Assembly (NCBI RefSeq): GCF_004402705.1
Contig: NZ_SOFM01000035.1
Location: forward strand, 62,001-126,000
Source: Cryobacterium mannosilyticum
GTDB taxonomy: Bacteria > Actinomycetota > Actinomycetes > Actinomycetales > Microbacteriaceae
DNA length: 64,000 nucleotides
Direction of reading: 5' to 3'
A program made the translations under genes and the position numbers. Positions 57,438-64,000 of this stretch are shown piece by piece. The first letter of the stretch is position 1; each line of letters begins with the position of its first letter. The notes below the pieces were generated by a model. That model had not been told where the DNA came from. It did no database searches and saw nothing but the letters and a program-made list of their open reading frames with translations.

Positions 57438-60350
57438 CTACCCCAGCAGTGCCAGCATGCTGGCGATGGTGTCGGCCAGCTTCTTGTCCGCGGTGCCGTA
57501 AGCGGCGAAGTCACCGGCGGACAGGGCCGCCTGCTTGTCGCTGAGCGCCTGCTTGGCGACGGCGAGGAGCGACTTGAGCTGGGCATCCTTCGCCGGGTCG
57601 CCGGTCGACGTCGGCGGCGTTGTCGTCCCGGTGGCCGGCGGGGTCGTCGTGGTCGGCGGTGTCGTCGTGGTCGGCGGCACGCTGGTGTCGCCGGCGTTCG
57701 CTCCGGAGTCACCGCCGAAGAGCACGTCGAGCGCCTTGTCGAGGGTGTCCTCGAACGCGATCTGGTCGCCGAACGCCACGAGCACCTTCTGCAGCAGCGG
57801 GTAACTGGTCTCACCGGTCGACTGCACGTAGACGGGCTGCACGTAGAGGAGTCCCCCGCCGACGGGCAGTGTGAGCAGGTTTCCGTTGAGCACCTTCGAC
57901 TGGCCCTGCTTGAGCAGGTTCAGCTGGGTGGACACGGTCGGGTCGGCGTTGAACTTGGCCTGCACCTGGCCCGGACCGGGGACGGTGTCGTCCTTCGGCA
58001 GGGTGAGCAGTCTGATCTTGCCGTAGCCGGCGGCACGCTTGCCGTCGGTGGACCCGGCATCCGCATCGACGGCCAGATAGCCGGTGAGCACGTTACGGCT
58101 GGTCGCGCCGGTCGCGTCAGGGATGAAGGTCGAATACAGCGTGAACGCCGGCTTCTCCGACCCCGGCACCTGCATGGTGAGGTAGTACGGCGGCTGCAGG
58201 GTCGTGTTCGTCGACGGCGACACCGGGTCGTTCGGGGTGGTCCACGCGTCGTCGACCGAGTAGAACGAACCGGGGTCGGTGACGTGGTACTTGCCGAGCA
58301 CCTTCCGCTGCACCTTGAACAGGTCCGCGGGGTAGCGCACGTGGCTCATCAGGTCACCGCTCATCGCGCTCATCGGCTTGAGCGTCGATGGGAAGATCTT
58401 CTGCCACGTCTTCAGGATGGGCTCCTTGTCGTCCCAGGCGTAGAGCGTGACGGAACCGTCGTAGGCGTCGACCGTGGCCTTGACGGAGTTGCGCATGTAG
58501 TTGACGTTGTCGAGCGCGAACGGCTGGGGCGGCGTCTCGGTGTCGGCGATCGCGTCGCTCAGCCCGACCGGGGTCGAGTACGGGTAGCCGGCCGAGGTGG
58601 TGTAGCCGTCGATGATCCACTTCAGGCGCCCGTCGACGACGGACGGGTAGGCGTCCGAGTCGAGCGTGAGGTACGGCGCCACCTTCTGCACCCGGGTGAC
58701 CGGGTCGCGGTCGTAGAGGATCTGCGACTTCTCGTTCACGTCGTTGGCGAGGAAGATCTGCTCGGACTGGAACTTCAGGGCGTAGATCAGCTTGTTGAAG
58801 GCGTTGTCGAGCTTCGGACCGCCGTTGCCGGTGAAGGTCGTGTAGGTCTGCTGGGCGCCCTCCGTGCCGGACGGGTAGTCGAGTTCGACCGGCTTGCTGC
58901 CCTCAGGGGCTCCCACGATCGAGTAGGTCGGCGAGCTCTCGCCGAAGTACACCCGCGGCTCGTACTTGCCAAGCGACCCGCTGCTCGGGATGCCGGACTC
59001 GAGGAACACCGGCTGGCCGTCGGCCGACCGCTGGTTGCCGTAGGCAGCCACGACGCCGTACCCGTGGGTGTAGACGATGGTCGAGTTCACCCAGGTGGCT
59101 CCGGCGTTGAGGCCGGACAGCTTGAGGTCTCGCACGGCGACCACGGTGTCCTGGGACTTCTTGTCGATCGTGTACCGGTCGACGTCGAGGTTCGACGGGA
59201 ACTGGTAGTACTGCTTGAACTGCTCGAGCTGGCTGAACGCGTCGCTGACCAGGGCCGGGTCGAGGATGCGGATGTTCGCGGTGGTCTCGGCGTCGGCGCG
59301 GAGCGCGCCGGGCTCGGCCGTGGTGCTCGCGTTGTAGGGGACCTCCTCGACCTTGTCGAGGCCGTAGGCGTCCCTGGTGAGGTCGATGTTGCGTTTGATG
59401 TAGGGCGACTCGAGCGTCTTGGCGCTGGGGACGACCTGGAAGCGCTGCACCACCCACGGGTAGAGCGAGCCGAGCAGCAGGCTGCTCACGATCAGGAGCG
59501 CGGTGCCGATGACGGGCAGGCGCCAGCGGCCGATGACCGCCGTGACCAGGAACAGGATGGCGACGACGGCCGCGATCCCGGCGAGGATCGCCCGCCCGGG
59601 GATGGTGGCGTTGACATCGGTATAGCCGGCGCCGGTGAACAGCTCGTTCGTGTCGGTCAGGGTGGAGTACTGGTCCAGCCAGATGCTCACCGCCTGGAGC
59701 AGCAGGTAGAGGCTGGCGGTGACCGCGATCTGGATCCTGGCCGCACGGGCGACGAGCACGTCACGTCCGCTGACCCGGATCGAACCGTAGAGGTAGCTGG
59801 TTGCGGCAGCCACGATGGCCGCGATCAGCACGACGGCCGACGCGAAGCCGAGCAGGGCCTGGAAGAACGGCAGGTCGAACAGGTAGAACGAGACGTCGAA
59901 ACCGAACTGGGGGTCGGTCTTGCCTGTGGGGGTGCTGTTCAGCCACATCAGCACGACCTGCCAACGGGTCGCGGCGGCAACGCCGGCGAACAGGCCGAGC
60001 AGTGCCGGGATGCCGTACATGGCGAGGCGGCGCAACGGCTCGATGACCTGCTGGTACCGGTCGAGCTGCGAGTTCAGCTTGGCGTAGACGGGGCGGAGCC
60101 GGTAGGCGACCTGAATACTCACCCAGACCGGGAGGGCCATCGCCACGAAGCCGATCAGGAACAGCACCGTGCCCGCGAACCACTGGGTGGTCAGCACGCT
60201 GAGGAAGCCGAGCTGGTCGAACCAGAGCACATCCGCGTACAGTCCGGCGAAGATGAAGAACACAATCACCAGCCCTGCGATGATCGCGGCCGTGATGGCG
60301 AGGGGGGCTCTGCTCCGTCGGGGGGTGCCCGCGGATGAATTTGTGCTCAC
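57438..60350 (-). CDS. UPF0182 family membrane protein
   Basis: A 970-residue actinobacterial protein. The first 300 residues have seven membrane segments (about 16-38, 57-79, 112-130, 165-187, 206-228, 253-275, 279-300). A large extracytoplasmic domain follows with conserved stretches ESPYIKRNIDLTRDAYGL, YVNSTIVYTHGYGV-like TYVNSTIVYTHG and FGESSPTYSIVG. A Thr/Pro linker (about 885-920) connects to a helical C-terminal 50 residues. GTG 60350 is the start. Function unknown; membrane location and conservation suggest an envelope role. The opposite strand has a 1,000-codon open frame, a composition shadow. Confidence 0.92.
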   Translation of the reverse strand: MSTNSSAGTPRRSRAPLAITAAIIAGLVIVFFIFAGLYADVLWFDQLGFLSVLTTQWFAGTVLFLIGFVAMALPVWVSIQVAYRLRPVYAKLNSQLDRYQQVIEPLRRLAMYGIPALLGLFAGVAAATRWQVVLMWLNSTPTGKTDPQFGFDVSFYLFDLPFFQALLGFASAVVLIAAIVAAATSYLYGSIRVSGRDVLVARAARIQIAVTASLYLLLQAVSIWLDQYSTLTDTNELFTGAGYTDVNATIPGRAILAGIAAVVAILFLVTAVIGRWRLPVIGTALLIVSSLLLGSLYPWVVQRFQVVPSAKTLESPYIKRNIDLTRDAYGLDKVEEVPYNASTTAEPGALRADAETTANIRILDPALVSDAFSQLEQFKQYYQFPSNLDVDRYTIDKKSQDTVVAVRDLKLSGLNAGATWVNSTIVYTHGYGVVAAYGNQRSADGQPVFLESGIPSSGSLGKYEPRVYFGESSPTYSIVGAPEGSKPVELDYPSGTEGAQQTYTTFTGNGGPKLDNAFNKLIYALKFQSEQIFLANDVNEKSQILYDRDPVTRVQKVAPYLTLDSDAYPSVVDGRLKWIIDGYTTSAGYPYSTPVGLSDAIADTETPPQPFALDNVNYMRNSVKATVDAYDGSVTLYAWDDKEPILKTWQKIFPSTLKPMSAMSGDLMSHVRYPADLFKVQRKVLGKYHVTDPGSFYSVDDAWTTPNDPVSPSTNTTLQPPYYLTMQVPGSEKPAFTLYSTFIPDATGATSRNVLTGYLAVDADAGSTDGKRAAGYGKIRLLTLPKDDTVPGPGQVQAKFNADPTVSTQLNLLKQGQSKVLNGNLLTLPVGGGLLYVQPVYVQSTGETSYPLLQKVLVAFGDQIAFEDTLDKALDVLFGGDSGANAGDTSVPPTTTTPPTTTTPPATGTTTPPTSTGDPAKDAQLKSLLAVAKQALSDKQAALSAGDFAAYGTADKKLADTIASMLALLG

Positions 60351-60570
60351 GAATTGGCCTCTTGCTCTGTCCGATAAGGGTCAACGTCTAGTCTAGACAG
60401 GGGTTTCGTTCCCTACCTGCACGTTGACCGCGAGGCGCAAACCTCCCCCGGAAGGGAACTGCTCCGGCAGAGGCAGAGGCAGGGGCGAACGCGCGGCGCG
60501 CAGGTGCCAGTGCTCCCCGGTGCGGGAAACAACGGCGCTGATACCCTGCACCCTTGCTGCGGGCAGCGGA

Positions 60571-61683
60571 TCACCCGGCCGGGCAGGTGGGCAGCTTGGC
60601 CAGGTCCCCGTCGGTGCGGATGGCGTCCAGCACCGCGAGCGAGTCGTCGAGCGTTTTCACCGCGAAGACCTTGAGCCCGTCGGGGATGTGTCCGGTGACC
60701 TCGTTGCAGTTGTCCGCCGGTGCCAGGAACCAGTCGACGCCGGCCGCGCTGGCGCCCTCGAGTTTCTGGCGGATTCCGCCGATCGGGCCGACCGTGCCGG
60801 CCTGGTCGATGGTTCCGGTTCCGGCGACATCCGCCCCGCCCTGGATCGCACCCGGCGTGAGCTTGTCGATGATCCCGAGGGCGAACATCATGCCGGCGCT
60901 CGGCCCGCCCACCTGGTCGAGCTGGATCTTCACGTCGAACGGGAAGTCGTAAGAGGTCGTGACGTTGATGCCGACGACCACGGCTGTGGAGGACTTCACG
61001 GGGGCGACCTGCACGGTGAGGTTCTTGCCGTCGCGGACGATGCCGATGCTGGCGGGAGTCTCGGTGCCGTTGGCCTTGAGGGCCTTCCGCAGCGCGCCGA
61101 TGTCGGCCACGGTGGCGCCGTTGACGGACACGACCTGGTCGCCGGCCTTCATGATCCCCTGGGCCGGGGAGTCCTTGGGCAGGGAGACGACGGAGACGAC
61201 GGTCGGGTAGTCGTAGCCGAGGTTGGTCAGGGCCGCGGCGATGGCATCCTGTTGCGAGTCGACCATCATGGCCTGGTTCTCCTCGTCACGCTGCCTGGTC
61301 GTCACGCTCGGCGGGAAGGCCGCATCGATCGGGATGACCGCCTGGCTGGGGTCGAGCCACGCCGCGGCGACCTTCAGCCAGCTCGGCCGGTTGTCGGGGT
61401 TTCCGACCAGCGACACCGTGAGCAGGTCGAGGCTGCCCTTGGTCGGGTAGACGGTCTCGCCGGGGATGGTGATCAGGGGCGTCTCGGTTCCGTTGTGATT
61501 CGCCGCGCCGATCGTGTTGTAGACCGGCCCCGGCTTCTCGATCACGTACGGCGAAGGGGTAACGCCCAGGATCAGGCCGATCGTGAGCGCAACGCCGAGC
61601 ACAATCCAGCCGGCCCGTCCGGAGCGGCCCGGTCGATGCGGATGTTCGCCGGACGGTGGCGCGTCATCGGTGAAAAGGGCCAC
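60571..61683 (-). CDS. Lon-like (S16) PDZ-domain serine protease (YlbL-type)
   Basis: A 370-residue membrane-anchored protease with no ATPase domain. One membrane segment is at about 25-43. A PDZ domain covers about 155-235 (SPAQGIMKAGDQVVSVNG). The Lon proteolytic domain has Ser262 in QVGGPSAGMMF and Lys307 in GGIRQKLEGA, the Ser-Lys dyad, with GTGTIDQAGTVGPIGG between. GTG at 61683 begins MALFTDD. It is divergent from the DUF2342 gene. In this group such proteins are beside UPF0182 and DUF2342 genes in many actinobacteria, as here. Confidence 0.92.
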   Translation of the reverse strand: MALFTDDAPPSGEHPHRPGRSGRAGWIVLGVALTIGLILGVTPSPYVIEKPGPVYNTIGAANHNGTETPLITIPGETVYPTKGSLDLLTVSLVGNPDNRPSWLKVAAAWLDPSQAVIPIDAAFPPSVTTRQRDEENQAMMVDSQQDAIAAALTNLGYDYPTVVSVVSLPKDSPAQGIMKAGDQVVSVNGATVADIGALRKALKANGTETPASIGIVRDGKNLTVQVAPVKSSTAVVVGINVTTSYDFPFDVKIQLDQVGGPSAGMMFALGIIDKLTPGAIQGGADVAGTGTIDQAGTVGPIGGIRQKLEGASAAGVDWFLAPADNCNEVTGHIPDGLKVFAVKTLDDSLAVLDAIRTDGDLAKLPTCPAG

Positions 61684-61807
61684 CGGGTTCCTTCCAGATT
61701 GCGTGTTCGCGACAGGCGGACACCAGACCCACCAGCGTAGGACATTTCCCAGCTCGGACAGCCGATCTCCGGATAGCGTAGAGGCACGCGACTGAGAGGT
61801 GCCTGAA

Positions 61808-63169
61808 GTGGCCGACGACTCACGACCCGAAGAGGGTCACAATCCCGAAGACGAGTTCCGGGACATGCTGCGCGACATCCTGTCCGGGAAGTCGTCGATC
61901 GATCCGAGCCAGCTCGCCGGGGCCGCCGGGCTGCCCAACGACCCGGCCAGCATCGCGGCGTTGATGAGCCAGCTACAAGGTGCCCTGCGCGGCGGTGGCG
62001 ACGGCGGCATCAACTGGGACATCGCGCTCAGCCAGGGCCAGGAACGGGCGACCGCCGGGGCTCTCTCACCGACCCCGAAGGAGCGCGCGGACCTCGACCA
62101 GGCCTTCCACATCGCGGCCCTCTGGCTGGACGAGGTGATCTCCGTCGCCGAACTCACCACGACGCCGCGATTGATGACCCGCAAGGAATGGGTCACCGCG
62201 ACCATGCCGCTCTGGACCCAGCTGGCCGAGCCGGTCGCGACCAGCATCTCCGACTCGCTGACCCGGGTGCTCACCGAACAGGCCCCCGAAGAGCTGCAGG
62301 GCATGATGGCCGGCGCAAGCCAGGTCATGCGCAGCATCGGCGGCACCCTTTTCGCGATGCAGCTCGGGCAGGTCGTCGGCCAGCTCGCGAGCGAGGTCGT
62401 CTCCGGCGGCGACGTCGGGATCCCGCTGCTCAGTGACCAGCAGGCAGCCCTGCTCCCCCAGAACGTCGCCGAGTTCGGTGAGGGCCTCGACGTGCCCGCC
62501 GACCAGGTGCAGATCTACCTGGCGGTGCGCGAGCTCGCGCACGCGCGGCTGTTCCGCCATTCCCGCTGGCTCCGGCTGCACCTGATCAGTTCGATCACCG
62601 ACTTCGCGCGCGGGATCCATATCGATTCCGGCCGGCTCGAGGAACTGGCGGAGGGCTTCGACCCGTCCAACCCCGAGGAATTGCGCCAGGCGATGGTGAA
62701 CGGGTCGCTCATTCCGCCGAAGACCGACGCGCAATTGGCCGCACTCGACCGGTTGGAGACCATGCTGGCCCTCGTCGAGGGCTGGGTCGACGTGGTCACG
62801 GCGGAGGCGACGGGGCGGCTGCCCAAGGCGGACGCGATCGCCGAGACCGTGAAGCGGCGCCGGGCTTCCGGCGGCCCCGCCGAGTCCGCCTTCTCCACCC
62901 TGGTCGGGCTGGAGCTCCGGCCCCGCCGGCTGCGGGAGGCCGCCGCCATGTGGCAGGCCGTGACGGATGCGGTCGGCAACGAGGCGCGCGACCAACTCTG
63001 GGCGCACCCAGACCTTCTGCCCACGAGCGCCGACCTCGACGATCCGAAGAGCCTGGTCGCCCGGCTGACCAGTTCGGCCCAGGGCGCGGAGCCCGTGCTC
63101 GACGAGGTCGACCAGGCCCTCGAGGACCTGCTGCGCGACGACAACACCGAGCGGCCGCACGAGGAGTAG
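61808..63169 (+). CDS. Zinc-dependent metalloprotease family protein (DUF2342)
   Basis: A 453-residue protein of a family annotated as zincin-like. The acidic N-terminal part is EFRDMLRDILSG; the core from about residue 75 contains MPLWTQLAEPVATSISD, GTLFAMQLGQVVGQLASEVVSGGDVGIPLL, and YLAVRELAHARLFRHSRWLR. The last segment is E-L-A-H-A-R-L-F and not HExxH, so protease activity is not certain. GTG 61808 is chosen because GAGAGG lies eight bases upstream; a GTG three codons earlier is too close. Divergent from the Lon-like gene. Confidence 0.87.
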   Translation: MADDSRPEEGHNPEDEFRDMLRDILSGKSSIDPSQLAGAAGLPNDPASIAALMSQLQGALRGGGDGGINWDIALSQGQERATAGALSPTPKERADLDQAFHIAALWLDEVISVAELTTTPRLMTRKEWVTATMPLWTQLAEPVATSISDSLTRVLTEQAPEELQGMMAGASQVMRSIGGTLFAMQLGQVVGQLASEVVSGGDVGIPLLSDQQAALLPQNVAEFGEGLDVPADQVQIYLAVRELAHARLFRHSRWLRLHLISSITDFARGIHIDSGRLEELAEGFDPSNPEELRQAMVNGSLIPPKTDAQLAALDRLETMLALVEGWVDVVTAEATGRLPKADAIAETVKRRRASGGPAESAFSTLVGLELRPRRLREAAAMWQAVTDAVGNEARDQLWAHPDLLPTSADLDDPKSLVARLTSSAQGAEPVLDEVDQALEDLLRDDNTERPHEE

Positions 63170-63210
63170 CGGCGCGGCCGGTTCGTCCGCCCGCTCGGCT
63201 CGCGATGCCT

Positions 63211-63295
63211 GTCGAATTCGACGGAGATTTTCTGGTTTCGCGCCTTGTGCAGCCGGTTTTGGACCGGTTTGGGCAAAATCTCCGTCGAATTCGAC
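63211..63295. repeat. Perfect 21-bp inverted repeat between convergent genes
   Basis: The 21-bp arms 63211-63231 and 63275-63295 are exact reverse complements, and about four more bases on the outside also pair (with one wobble). The core is GTCGAATTCGACGGAG, which itself contains the palindrome GTCGAATTCGAC. The loop is 43 nt. The element is 41 bases past the DUF2342 stop and 13 before the aldehyde dehydrogenase-like stop, so it can terminate both transcripts. Confidence 0.85.
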
Positions 63296-63307
63296 GGGCG
63301 GGCGCCG

Positions 63308-64000
63308 CTAGATCAGGCCCTTGGTGTGCCAGATCGTCTTGGTCTCCGTGAACGCCACGATGCGGGCGAGCGACGGGCTCGCGGCATCCGGGCCGTTCTC
63401 CGGCTGCAGCACCCGGGTGAGGGTCTCCGCCGCGTCGATCTGCAGGTGCACCCAGTCGAGGTCACCGGCCCCGACGAGGTCGATGGCGTTCACGTCGGCG
63501 TGGCTGGCCAGCCACGGCGCCATCTCGGCCGGCGAACCGGTGAGGATGTTCACGACCCCGCCGGGCACGTCGCTGGTGGCGAGCACCTCGCCGAGGCTGA
63601 CCGCGGACAGCGGCATGGTCTCGTTCGCGACGACGACGACGGTGTTCCCGGCCACGAGGGCAGGGGCGACCGCGCTGACCAGCCCGAGCAGGGAACCGCC
63701 GGACTGCGGGGCGATGATCGCCACGACGCCGGTGGGTTCGGGCACGGAGATGTTGAAGTACGGCCCGGAGACCGGGTTCGCGTTGCCGGCGACCTGCACG
63801 TACTTGTCGGCCCAGCCGGCGTACCAGACCCAGCGGTCGATCGCCTCGTCGACCTGGGCGGATGCCGCGGCCGTGGTCACGCCCTCGGTCTGCACGATCT
63901 CGTCGATGAACTGCACGCGGCGGCCCTCGAGGAGTTCGGCGATCCGGTAGAGCACCTGTCCGCGGTTGTACGCCGTGGCGCCGGCCCAGCCGCCGAGGGC
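63308..64000 (-). CDS. Aldehyde dehydrogenase-like protein (5' end outside window)
   Basis: Its last 230 codons are visible. Matches to the aldehyde dehydrogenase fold are GQVLYRIAELLEGRR, VPEPTGVVAIIAPQSGGSL, LVAGNTVVVVANETMPLSAV, VPGGVVNILTG and DLVGAGD (in place of FTGS). The reading frame then ends TKTIWHTKGLI, before the region where the catalytic Cys and LELGGK motif would be. So the visible part is an NAD-binding half followed by a short tail. Actinobacteria often have two aldehyde dehydrogenase-like genes next to deoC, one of them degenerate; this may be such a pair, but the neighbour is outside the window. Confidence 0.75.
   Translation of the reverse strand, partial: ALGGWAGATAYNRGQVLYRIAELLEGRRVQFIDEIVQTEGVTTAAASAQVDEAIDRWVWYAGWADKYVQVAGNANPVSGPYFNISVPEPTGVVAIIAPQSGGSLLGLVSAVAPALVAGNTVVVVANETMPLSAVSLGEVLATSDVPGGVVNILTGSPAEMAPWLASHADVNAIDLVGAGDLDWVHLQIDAAETLTRVLQPENGPDAASPSLARIVAFTETKTIWHTKGLI

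Noticed and set aside
57195..60338. A plus-strand open frame of more than 1,000 codons opposite UPF0182.
   Set aside because: It is rich in Arg/Gly/Val/Glu/Asp with no domain, contains the ambiguous base, and is a composition shadow of the real minus-strand gene in a high-GC genome.
61799..61807. The earlier GTG of the DUF2342 gene as the start.
   Set aside because: The GAGAGG site abuts it, while it is at normal spacing from the GTG at 61808.

Overview
The window looks like a chromosome segment of a high-GC actinobacterium, most probably of the family Microbacteriaceae. The evidence is very high GC with many GTG starts and GTGA/ATGA stop-start overlaps, a DUF7882 protein of the type common in that family, DUF3039 and DUF2342 proteins, a mycothiol-type DinB enzyme, an F420-type nitroreductase, a UPF0182 protein and polyprenol-phosphate mannosylation genes. 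The genus cannot be fixed from the sequence. One undetermined base (57280), flanked by a 43-nt direct duplication, marks what looks like a contig join.

Layout. 1-6.4 kb: ftsX (partial)-ftsE and prfB on the minus strand, then an MFS transporter, a deazaflavin nitroreductase-family protein, a pentapeptide-repeat protein and an EamA exporter. 6.5-11.2 kb: a compact minus-strand Tad pilus operon (tadA-tadB-tadC, a 58-residue pilin-like protein, three TadE/TadG-like proteins). 11.2-14.6 kb: a 3-hydroxybutyrate dehydrogenase/MHS transporter pair divergent from a LysR regulator. 14.7-17.3 kb: tRNA-Leu directly abutting a DedA gene, a second DedA and a cation efflux protein. 17.3-22.7 kb: the murI-rph-rdgB operon, a stand-alone fabF, pncB and DUF3039. 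22.7-26.0 kb: an ABC exporter whose ATPase carries about 315 residues of low-complexity N-terminus.

26.3-34.2 kb is the most distinctive block: a LicC-like nucleotidyltransferase, a Wzm/Wzt-type polymer ABC exporter, a small XRE regulator, an EcsC-like protein, a CDP-glycerol glycerophosphotransferase-like protein, two GT2 glycosyltransferases and a CDP-alcohol phosphotransferase whose last conserved Asp is His. Together they suggest a teichoic-acid-like, phosphodiester-containing surface polymer made and exported by a non-standard set of enzymes. 34.3-37.6 kb follows with a secreted HtrA-like protease, a PKD-like secreted protein and a lipoprotein.

37.7-44.8 kb: an aminotransferase, an old-yellow-enzyme reductase, an alpha/beta hydrolase, DUF7882, a carbon-nitrogen hydrolase and an OmpR-type two-component system. 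44.9-47.2 kb: a GT-C mannosyltransferase with polyprenol-phosphate mannose synthase, probably for protein O-mannosylation or glycan mannosylation. 47.3-53.1 kb: NrtR-nadA-nadB-nadC-nifS, a de novo NAD operon with its likely regulator and the desulfurase that can supply the NadA cluster; pncB at 21-22 kb is the matching salvage gene. 53.3-56.1 kb: a large adhE. 56-57.3 kb: a DinB-type isomerase and two tandem initiator tRNA genes, each with its own terminator. 57.4-64 kb: UPF0182, a Lon-like PDZ protease, a DUF2342 metalloprotease-family protein and the end of a short aldehyde dehydrogenase-like gene. Long perfect or near-perfect inverted repeats separate several convergent gene pairs. No CRISPR array, insertion sequence, prophage or rRNA was seen.
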